Part shown: positions 14,401-26,400 of the stretch, one piece after another
Layout: every line of letters begins with the position of its first letter
How positions within the stretch are numbered: position 1 is the stretch's first letter
DNA from: Acanthaster planci
Taxonomy: Eukaryota > Echinodermata > Asteroidea > Valvatida > Acanthasteridae
Assembly (NCBI RefSeq): GCF_001949145.1
Contig: NW_019091578.1
Location: 172,859-236,858, forward strand
Direction of reading: 5' to 3'
DNA length: 64,000 nucleotides
The notes under the pieces: model-generated
The model's input: only the letters and a program-made list of their open reading frames with translations
Databases searched by the model: none
Told to the model about the DNA's origin: nothing
Translations under genes and position numbers: made by a program

Positions 14401-17400
14401 TGAGTACCAAATATCCATGACTTTAGCTGCACTACAGTTTAATGAAAAAAAAAACACTTAAACTGAATTCCATCTCATTAGCTCACCACTCAGGTGAAGG
14501 ATCTCTGTGGTCTTGTTCATTTTGATACATAAATGTGCCATATTTGTGGTTGTGATGCTTGTACCTGTAGTTTTGAAGATACTTTGTATAATGTTTGTTA
14601 AATTTCCACTTCTTTATGGACTTAATTGCTCTACTGCACTTTTGCTAAATTTCTGAGCACATTTGGTCGGCATCCAATTTGCCAATTATGTGTGAGGCAA
14701 GAATTTGGCACATAACATGGCTCTTCTTATTAATGTCAAACAGTGATCTACATGTAGGTGTACCACTTGATGATACAAAGACTCCATTAATCTAACCATG
14801 ACACATTCACCTAAGACAGTTGTTGAAGGAGGATAAATGAGTGTATGTGGAATATTCTACTGTTTCCGTCCTTTCTGAAAGGATAATTCTGACAACAAAC
14901 AAGCTGACTTGCAATTATGTAGCCACGCCTCCTAGAATATCCCCTAGGAGTTGGTGTGCAGCAGTCATGTTTGCCTGCATATTTGATTAGAGTTAACTGA
15001 TTGGGCATTGTTTCTGTAGTCATACTGTATGTACATGTAATTCCATTCTCAGACAATCTCCATATGACAGCCATTTCCATGGCGGACATTCACACCGTAC
15101 GTGTAAACGTACCATTGGTGTTGATAACAGCTGAGCATACCTTGGCCGTATCTATTTTATGGCCTAAACTATTGAAAGCTTGTTAATATTGGGACTATTT
15201 TCTTTGTCACAATCCTACTTGTATTTATGCCACTTTTAATTCTGTGGCATTAACTTAAGCTAGAAATATATTTTCTACTCATTTTATGCTTGTGGTATCT
15301 GGGTCAGAGTAAAACTCAAGTGTATAATTTGTCAGGTTTTATAATCAGTCTCTCCAATTATGAAGTCTAACCAGAGTATGAGCACGAGCAATGAGTAAAC
15401 GGTGGGATGAAAAAAGTTCCAAATTTGTTCAAAGATTTTCCAAAATGTTTAAGCAGAATTGCCCCCTTTTAGAGGTTTGACATTTTGATTGACGCAATCT
15501 GGCGTCCATTTTTATTGTAAATGATGCCTGTAGAATGTAATCTGATTTTGGAACACTTCCCTTTCGGCACCTTTGTACTTTCTGAGAAAAAAGTGGTTTC
15601 TAAAAAAATCAAAATTGCTGTTTTAAATGCCCCAACATCAATCTACATTTTTACATTAGCTGAACCAGATGAATTTTGAACTATATAAATTACACATGTA
15701 TGAAAACACAGAGGTAGGCGGCGGTGGGCTCTGTAATGGGTTGGCTAAATGTTTAAATGATATGGGAAAGTTTTCTAAACGTTGTTCAAATGAAATGTAA
15801 TTTCCTACCCTTACAGTTAGTACAGGCTGTGGGCTACTCAAGAGGAGCCTATCAATTACATCGTAATTCTGTCAATGAGCCTCTTTTGGTCAATTTGGGA
15901 CATATTTTATAAAGAAAATACGATGTCACTAAATAAACAAGCACAAAAGCACGTGGCACTTTTACATCTGCACATAAAATGGTTCAAATCTCACTGCTAA
16001 ATTCCCTATCAAATGAACAAAAAATACCCTACACAAAAAATTCTGTGCAGAGTTGATCAAAAACAACAACCCGGTACTTCTATTAATTGACGTGCTCCTA
16101 GTTTATGACTTTTATGATAAGAGATGCTGGTTTCTGTACACTGGGTGTATAGAGTGTCATTCTGCATGCCTAAGATGCTAGGTATCACCTAGGTATCATC
16201 GAGGGCAGTCTATGATTACACACTCGATATACACTGTACAAGTTCAGCCAAGCCTACAAGTACACATGTACATGTACCACAGGTCTGTATGAGTATACTG
16301 CTTGTACATGGACATGTATCAATCAATACTTGATCCTCTCCCTCGATGCTTTCACACAGCAATGCACTGCTGCTATCATATTGCACACCAGTGATGACGT
16401 CTGCACGTTTATTTCCTCTTTTCAAAAGTATCCAGCTTCTGACAATAAAAATCAAATTTCAAATTCTTGGACGAGATAATTCTGAAAAGGTTGTTGGGAT
16501 TATAACGAGTCCCTTGGTTTGTATCTTTGCAGCTCTGATTGATGCTTGTGATAAGATGCCATATACATGCATGTATACATGTAGCATTTGTACTGATTGT
16601 TGAATACGCAGGTGGATTCACAATAGCGTGCCTCTAAGAGTTTGCAACGCGATGGCTGATCACAACGCACCAAATCTGTCGACCCTTTCCAAACGCACAC
16701 TGGGTCAACAGATTTCGCACATTGAGATTGGCCAACGCACTGCAAACTCTTGGAGGCACTTATTGTGAAACACTGATATTGAGAAGCTTACGTACATAAT
16801 TGCACCATGACAGCACAAACGAGATGGATCCAGGTTGATAGCACACCATACATGTACTTAAATGCATAATACAAAAGATGTACACGTATATGTCCCTATA
16901 GGGTATGGTCATGCCACTCGTTAAATCCACTTTTCATTGCGTATTTTGATCACATCTCTTCCGTTATTGCATGAAGTGTATACCATACAAAATTGATGGG
17001 TTATAAATCAGCGAAGGCACACCATTCACATCATTACCACGGATGTAGTCATGATGTCAAATTCACATACGTGTAACATCGGTGTGGAATATGCCAAATC
17101 GAAAAACTTCAATCTGTTTGTAAAAATGCAAGCAACATTAATACCTTATCAAAGATACGGATGCCCAAGAAGTAAAAGACATTCATTTAACACGAAAACC
17201 AAATCCCTGAGCAATTCCCCCAGAAAAATTCCATCATGCACTTCATAAAAATATTCTAGATGAAAGGCATCAGACTGAAGTTACAGTTAATGTCATGTAG
17301 TTGAGACCTGCCTTGACAAATGCCCCTGAAGACACTCATGGTTTAATAACGATGATAAATGAATCAATGTATCTTGGATTTGACAGCTGATCTCTTGGAA

Positions 17401-20400
17401 ACATAGAACGGTGAATACTAGCCTTCATTTTTCACATGTGCACATGACCCAAGAAGTCACCAAAAAGCTTGAATACAGTTGCCAAAACCAATGGTCACAG
17501 CAGGTACAATGTACTTGTACATGTAACTGATATAATGCTACATATAATTGTATTTTCCCCTACTTTATGAGAGCTACATGTACAACATGTTTAACTGTTA
17601 ATAACTAATGCACCCAGGTGAGACTGATGCTATCCACAATAGGAAAACAGCACTGTATTCCACGGTTTGCAGTTGTAGATATAGGCCTAATCAAATTCAG
17701 ACATTTATGAAAACCTCCTTCAAAATTCAACTTTCGCAAATGCCGCAGGATTTCAATGCAGTTGCAACATTTTTTTCCTACAGTTTACTCATATTCTTGC
17801 AAATCTTTGTAATTTAAATAAGGACGGCATCCCAGCTTTTAAAACCTCCTTTCTGTTGAAACTTCCAATCCCTTCCTTTCACTCAAATCTACCCAAACAA
17901 AATTATCACCTTCAAGTATATATACCGGTATTTCACTTTAATAGAAGCCCAGATGATGGCTTACAGATCTCATCAATGTCAGAATTTCATACTTAGATTT
18001 TAATACTCACTTCACCGGCACAATGTCTGTCCCTTAAAGTATGTGTTAATAAAAATAGAATGAGGTCCTGAAAACATAGACTAAGAGTGATGATTGACAG
18101 ATATATGTCAGTGAATTCCCTATGGAGATGTGATTCATATGTAAAACAATCACATTCAGAATTAAGTCTATAGTGTTCAGTTTAAAGGGCCCAACCAGTG
18201 TGATGTTAAAATATGTGTAATATGATTAAAATACATGCAGATGACAAAACTTGACAAAATTTGTTGATAAACATGGGAACACATGCACGGAATAAATACA
18301 TGTACCGGTACATGTAGGCAGAAACCTTGTACCCTGTGCTCATACATGCATAGCTCGATTTCCCCCCCCCCCTTTTTTAATATGGGGATGCCATGTGTTA
18401 TCATTTAACCCAACACTAAGAGTTGTTAATAATGTACAGGCATGTCAGGTCTGGTTGAATACCAGCTAGCTATTTACTCAGCTAAGGAAAACTGAGGAAT
18501 AAAATATGTTTGTAGATGTTTGAAGAGAGGATTTTCAGAAGTGGAAACACAGGACTGACATTGACAAGACTAAATGGAACTTCCCCTAGGCCTAATACTG
18601 CCAATACATCCTGTCCCAAGACATTACCAACTTGGGCATCATCAAATCATTCCAGTATCAGGCTCTTTCTTAGTGTCTCATCAGCTACATGTCCATGTAA
18701 TTGAAACATAATTGTGGGGGAATCTTCATTACTGCTCAGTTAACGATCAGTACTTCAGCAGTAGAGTTTGCTTACAGTACATGACACAAAGATTTTGCAC
18801 TTTCCATACACAAACACCAACATCTCTATGCCAACAAAACATGTACCTGTACATACACAATTTTCAGCACAAGTTTTCTGGTGTAAGCCCGGTCTAATTT
18901 GTTTAACAAAATTAGCCAATAATCTATAGGGTACTTTCACTGCTTTGAGATCATAAATTCTAAATATGGACCAGATCTTTCTTGACACACATGTACATGC
19001 AAATCCATCTATTAGCAAAAGTAATCTTTCATTTCTAAAACAGATGTATAGTTTTTAAATGTGTGTATAGTTCACTGCCAATTCAGTTTTTCACAAAAGG
19101 CAAGCCGACCCATTGATCGCGAAAAGACAAGATAAAGGTACTGGTTATTAAGAACAACCTACAAAATGCAAGGGGTCGGTATACAGTGTATGTACATGTA
19201 TGTTGTACATGCACATGTACCGTGTAATACCCAAGCACATCAAACAATTTCATCTGACAACTGACTGGTAACGGTAAGATTATGGAATGCCAAGTGATAC
19301 ACAACAGTGTTCTGATTGGATATACTGTTTACAAATTCTGATGGACCAATTGGATGCTACAGCTACTGTGACACAGCAATGACAGTCCCTTGGGGATCCA
19401 TTTAACACAAATTTGCCAGTGCTGGATAGCCTTCTAGTGCTCAATCAAACCTGTTCTTTAAAAAGAAATGGATTAAGCCACCTGCTCAATACAAGCTGTA
19501 TGCATGCAGCGCAATAGCCTCAGCTGATGAACAACACTTCCATCCTGGCTATACAGAGTACATGTACGTGGCCACTTCACCATTGCAGTATCATGACCAC
19601 ACAAACTGATGCTGAAGACAAGCCCAAGCACAGCAAATGCAATAATGTCCCACCGGAGTTCATCAAGTATATTAATAGCCGTTGGCTATTAATAGGTAAA
19701 AACCTTCTGTACTTTGAACGTTCTCAACCACCACCTGTATTGAAATTACTGTCAACTGCAAGAGAAGATAAATCTTGGTATTATTTCATCTTCTTTCAAG
19801 TTTAAGATGAAATAAGGAGACAGGTATCAAATTAAACAATTTATTATCTCAAACATGTACTGTACATGTCTTAGCTCCTACAGTGTGCAACATTTTTATC
19901 TACATGTACACATGTAGCTAATACACTTGTCCAAAATTTGTCTTAGGTGAGCCAGTAGTTTTCCACAGCCAAAGGGTGGGATGTGCTACCACTTAAACTT
20001 GTCAGTTCAAGCAGGTTTTGAATATTTATGAGTTCTAGCAGACTAGCACAGAGGCAAGGTGACTTACCAAATATACAGATGCCTGTGCATTGCATGCAAT
20101 ACGTGCTTCACACATAGTTTTGCTTTGTGGTGTTGTCAACAGGGCTCATATTGTTCAATCCTCATTGATTAATTATATGTACATGTACATCTCATTCACA
20201 CCTGCTATGAATAAAGTACTGGACACTGGTCATGCAACGACTAGAAATTCTGCTGCCAACAAAATATTCACTGTTGGAGAGAAGTGAACACGTGTCTAAA
20301 AACAATGTGTGAATTGCAAATTTGAAATGTGATCAGTTTGAAAGAATAAACTGTGAAACTAAGAATTTGAACGGTTCTCCAAGGAAATCAGGCATACATT

Positions 20401-23400
20401 GTATTTTAATAAACATGCACAAAAACTAAAAAAAACATGAAGAGTGTATAACTTTTGTCCGTAACCTGCCAATTTTATATTGGCTATACGCATACAGGTA
20501 TTAAATTATGCACAATGCCGACATGCCCCCCATGCATGTTTCTTTTCAGCCAAAAAGATGCACTGTGAGCCCCCCTTACACAAATACCAAAGCTCATCTG
20601 CACCATAAAATTTACGTGATTGTCAAAATTGTTTGTTATAAAGCACCAAACATGTCTGTGAACGGTTTTCCAAAACATAAGATATGTGTACAGTGTGTTA
20701 ACATGCTACTCAGTAACGTGCGTGTATGAAGGAAAATGTGGATTTTATACAAGGCACCATACATGGTACGTCTAAGACCAATTAATCATGATACACAAAC
20801 ATTGAATCCATTTAATTACTCTGTGACCATGCATATCACTACATTTTACAGGAAGATCTAGGGCAAGGACGTCATAAAGCTGTACTCTGAAGGTACCATA
20901 CATGTACAGCAGATGACGTGTCTTTCCACGTTTAAGTGACCAATAGTGACCAGATTTAGGCCATATCGCAGCAATTATAACGTACTAATGTGCAGGTCAG
21001 TTGATCAACTGGATGTAATTGTGAGTTTTTGCTAAAATGCCCACTTGTCCAAAGTTTAAGAACGTGTGTGGCATGCTTGAGTAGTAACAAATAAAATTTC
21101 CTTGGATTAGCAGAAAGAAAAAGGAAATGTGTTAGTCCAATGCACCAGCAAGAGTCAACACAGGAATCATGCAGGAACAATTTATTGTATGAGCATGAAC
21201 AGCAGAGGGCTCAATTGGGGCTACCTGTACATGACAGCCAAGAATTAACATACATTGTACATACAGATTTTCTGCTGTTGTTTGTCTTCAAAAAATTAAA
21301 CAACGGCCATTGTACTGGGCTCATAACAAATAATGTAATGGCTACCCTGCTAATGAAGTACATAAGTTGCACAAATTTACAGCATCATAGTCATTATAGA
21401 GCTAGGAATGCAAGTTTTGTACAGAAAGCAAAAGCTGCATATCAAGGTGACTACATGTACATACAAAAGAAAAGAATGTTTACAATTATTTTCATTCTAT
21501 TTTATTTTATTTTATTGGTTTAAAATGTTGAATGAGCTAAGGCATTGTTCGGGCTGTGGGAAAGCCAATCATGCAAATGGGGTGCTTCCTCCACAACTGA
21601 CCTACCGGTACAATGTACACGTATACTGCATGAACAACTTGTATAGTGTACAGTACACGATGGACATGTACTTGAATCGGGAGCTGCATATGTACATGTA
21701 CATGGAAAATGGCTTTGAAGTGAGGCCGGACTGCACATTCATGTACATGTAGGCCTCAGTAAACTAAGCCTTTTGTGGCAGATGTCAACACAGCTGTTGG
21801 TGCTGCAAGTCTGTGTACATTTGGTGCCGTGTAACATACGTGTATTCAGACATCCTCTACATTGTACAGAATGCATGCTAAGCTTTTCTGACCATATTGT
21901 TCCCCATTTATTTGACAATCTAGACCATGTACATGTACATACTTAGTGCATACAACCACACAAGGCTTTATGAATGCAAAATTTGGCTGTAACGTGTTCC
22001 CTTTTCTAATGGCAAGCGGGGTTTCTTTATAGCTAAAACATTTAATTGAGTAAATTAATAAAAAGGTAGACAATGTATTTATTCGTTTACATACATATAC
22101 AAGTTCTTTACTGTTAAACTGGACAAATTCCTGGTGCCCCCAGCATGGAGGAAGGAATACCCCCCACTAAAAAACAAAATGGATGAATGGATATTGAACA
22201 AGACTAACAAAAACTTGCCCTCAAAAAACCACACCATTGAAAGCTGGCCCCCCCCCGTAAAATCCTAGCTACTCCACTAGGTGTATGTAAAACATATCGA
22301 AATTGGAGGATTTGGGATTGTTAGAGTTACATGTACCTTACTGACTCCAAGTTATTTTAGCCTGCATTCTGCAGGATTTTCAAAAGCCACACAGAAGCAC
22401 AAGACTGTTCACTGGACTGAATGAACATTTCTATCACCATTTTTTTTTTAAATTAAGATGAGAATCCAAACCAATCGCATCAGGGCATTGGGCACTGAGA
22501 TCTGACACAAGTTTTTACCCCTGAATGGTATATTAGCAAGAAAACCACAGAAGAATTTCTGCTTAAAACTAGCTGAGGCAGGTCAAAGTCTAAATTCCAA
22601 CTGTTGCACAAACAACTGATCAGTAACCAATGACTTGCTAAACACTACGTTGTTTTAAACAAACTAATATAAGATCAAATTTATCACATGGAGTTCTTGT
22701 AGAACTTTGTGTCATGTACTAATGGCTGTCAAAGTCATGATTGATCAGCAAAAATAGAACACAAAAGACTCAGTGACCTGTGCACAATATTATAAAATAT
22801 GGGTTACACTATCACACCTACATGTACAAAAATAAAGGAACTTTAGCATGACTGCATATGTGGATGAATGCACTCATTCACACAAAATAGGGTCACCTCA
22901 TATAAAGTACTGGTAGAACACAAAGTTTAGATGTTTCATCTCAAAAGGAAGGAATGAGTCACAGTTTACAAGCAATGGAGGAATCTTTGTGGTGTGATAG
23001 TACACCAATGAAATACTACACAGCTTTCCCACAGGCCATAACAAGTATTAGAAATTGATTCTAATACATTCACCCGGTGTCTCATCTGGGCTACCATCCA
23101 CCGGTCCTAAGGACAGGCAAAACAATTTTGGACAGGCAGTTTTTGCACAGTACAAAATTTAAAAGCCCTCATTTTTTACATACATGTAAATCTTTAACAC
23201 TTAATTGTGAATACTTCCCTTAAAAGCACGGGGCACAGTGGAAATATGGCCTCAGATAGCACCAAGGGGTATCTGTGCTGAACATTTTGCTCACTGTGAA
23301 CAGGCAATTTGTAGTTTTTACTAGGAAAGAACAGGCAGATATTTCAATCCTAGAGAAAATTCTGCATGTACGTCTAAATTTGTCTGATAATGGAAACAAA

Positions 23401-26400
23401 CCTAATATAAAAAGGCTTCTTTTCATTGCTTGATAGACATACACGTAAATCATTGTGTTTATGAAAAGCCAGCATGCATCAACTCACTAACAAAAAACTG
23501 AGCTCATTTAAAACTGAACTAAATTATGCAATTCACAATTTTGAATTTGCTAATGAATAAAACAACTCAGCTGGTAGTACATGATCAAACATAAAAAAAT
23601 AACAGCAAGGGGTGGCAAGCCAGCCACTATCCACGTATGTCTTTTTTGCTTTACCTGCAGAATACAATAGGTAAAAGTTACAATGTTACTAATGACCACA
23701 AATGGATGAAGTCAAGTTGATGACACTGTGGAGCACTTTTCATTTTGCACTGAATTACAAGACCAATGCAGCCTCACCCCTCCTGAACATGTGCACCGTT
23801 TTTTATTTACAGTAATTACTGAACAGTGCTTCAACGAGCATTGTAATGATTGTGTTGGGTATTCCACACATAAATATGAAGGAGGATGATTACATGAAGG
23901 ACAATATTTATGACACTAAACAGAGGTCAGGTCATGCTAAATGCTTGGTGGCGCATACAAGTACATGTATACATGCAATGCCAAGTGAAACCCCTCCTAC
24001 GTCATAAAAATTAAATGTTGAACTGATTGTCAACATCAGCAGGAAGTGGTATAACACATACACGTCCTGCACACTCAAGAGAGAAAACTGTCCAGAAAAA
24101 TGAACGTCTGTGCAAGTGGTAAATCTGCAATGAAAGTAAAAGTGTTGACTGAACTTGGCAAAGGAGGACGTTTATGATTACATACAAATCATATTGACAC
24201 AAAGTCATAGACACAGCATGTTTTAGGGTTCACATCTACATTGCATCATGCACATCAAGTAATAGATACTTTGAAGGAATGTGACATTTGAAACAGAAGA
24301 AGGGTTAAAAGTTGGACCACTAAATAAAAACAAGGCCTAATCATGTAAAAAAAAAGTGACCATCTAATATCATCAACCAGTGCAAGATCACAAATTCCTC
24401 TTGGTCAAATTTTTATACATACATGTAATGAGTCAGTTCAGTATTTCAAAGAGCCAATGTCTTTCAGGAACAAAGCGTAGTGGGCATGAGCCAATATATG
24501 GCCATGCTGATAGGACAGACTATCCCGCGTGCGTGTAGCTGTTACTTAAGTAGCCCGGCACTGGGCATGCCCTGTTGGAATACTTAACTGATATCAAAAG
24601 AAGTACATTTGCCTTCATTCAGCACAAAATAAAAACCTTATTTTGTAACATTTTACAAACAATGTTCAGTGAAGATTTCACATCCATAATCACACACACA
24701 TACACCTTACCAAGCATAATGGCCACATAAAGGGAAGAAGTATATTGTACATTACATTGTTAAGTACGGTACAAAAAAAACTCCTGTGAAAGTGGAAATT
24801 TTTGCCTCTGTTTTGTTTTATATTAGGACAGAGTCTGTATGATACGAAGCTGCAGTACATGCTGGCACATTTTAGTTCTAGAATGACGATATCATAGACT
24901 TAACAAACAACAAACTACAAGACTGCTTTGTGATTATTACTTTTTAAGATTTAGCTCTTCTTGATTCCCAGGAGGAGCATGTATAACCATAACTACCCTC
25001 CATGCCTTGGGGACAAGCACATTTGTATTTTCCCCTTAGATTGCAAAAGACAACAGACACAGAATTACTCATATCCACATCCAATTATTTTGCCATTTGT
25101 TCTACTGCTTAAGCAATGAGTCATCACGGCATTTGTAAAATGGTTTTAAAAAATAGATTAAAATGTACCAGAATGAAAAATATTTACACTCGTATTATTC
25201 CTCTGGAAGCCACAGTTACAAAAAAAGGCCAAAAGATTCCTGGAAACAGATTAACCACCAAATATGAATCAAGATGACAAGGTAGTTTTGAAAAGGGTCA
25301 AAGAATGGACACCATTCAGTGGGACTTGTGATAAGGGGACCAACCTTACTACGTGTACATGTACCTACATGTATGCATGTGGTCAGGACAGCCATCTTAA
25401 CTTTAGTAAACATCTTTCTTGAATAATGTACCTTGATATTTGAACGAATACAGTCCCTATCTAAACACTATTTTTGGGCAGTTATTAAGCCTTAAGGTGT
25501 TAGGATTATTAATGAAAAGCCCAATATGCATTCAAATTAATTTAACGTAGCATCTAATTAGCATAATCCAAAGTTCTAAACCACTACATGTACACGTGTA
25601 CACTTTTGGACTCCGGATAATAACCACGCAAGCTACTTTTACACAGATTCAGCATATTCAGGTGCACACGGTTATGTACAACCATACAATGGACACTGAA
25701 TCTTGCATGTCAATGCAGGCTGAAAATAACAATGTTACACTGTAACTAGTGTAACAATGCCCATAACCTTTGGCTTGTAAACAGGTAAATATATGGCAAA
25801 CCTACATTTATCTGACCATGTTAAGGTGACACAAAAAGTAAGGCCAACTGGTGGATTTTTCAAAAGATTTATTTACTACATGTAATTACATTTTAACAGA
25901 AGCTAATAAATACAAGGGATTGTAATGCAGACTGTTTTACTCTGTTTTCTATAACTGTGGCATTCAAACAATTTTTTTGGAATCTAGGAAATCATGTAAT
26001 GTTCATGTTCATGTTTATCCTCTTGTCACGTGCTGCAGGGAGGCTACGTGTATGTATGTAAAATATATTGATAAAGGGCACTTCCTTTATTGTTGAATTT
26101 ATGCCAGCGGCTTTACTCCTTCCCAGTTTATCTCATCCTCAGATGTATATATAAGAGTAACGTTAAGTCAGAAATATTCCACCCTGTGTTATTAATCACA
26201 AAGTGTAATAAATCAAGATTCATGTCTTAGTTACATCCTGGGTTGTTATCATTGCACGAGAAGAAAGCACCATCATCAGTTGGTAGTCATTTATTACAAT
26301 TAGTACAAAAGACCCCAGAAGATGAGCCACTCCACCCCAGTGAGTTTGGACAAAATCGTTGACAATTTTAGTAACATGGGTCTTTACGGCACTGTGAGTT

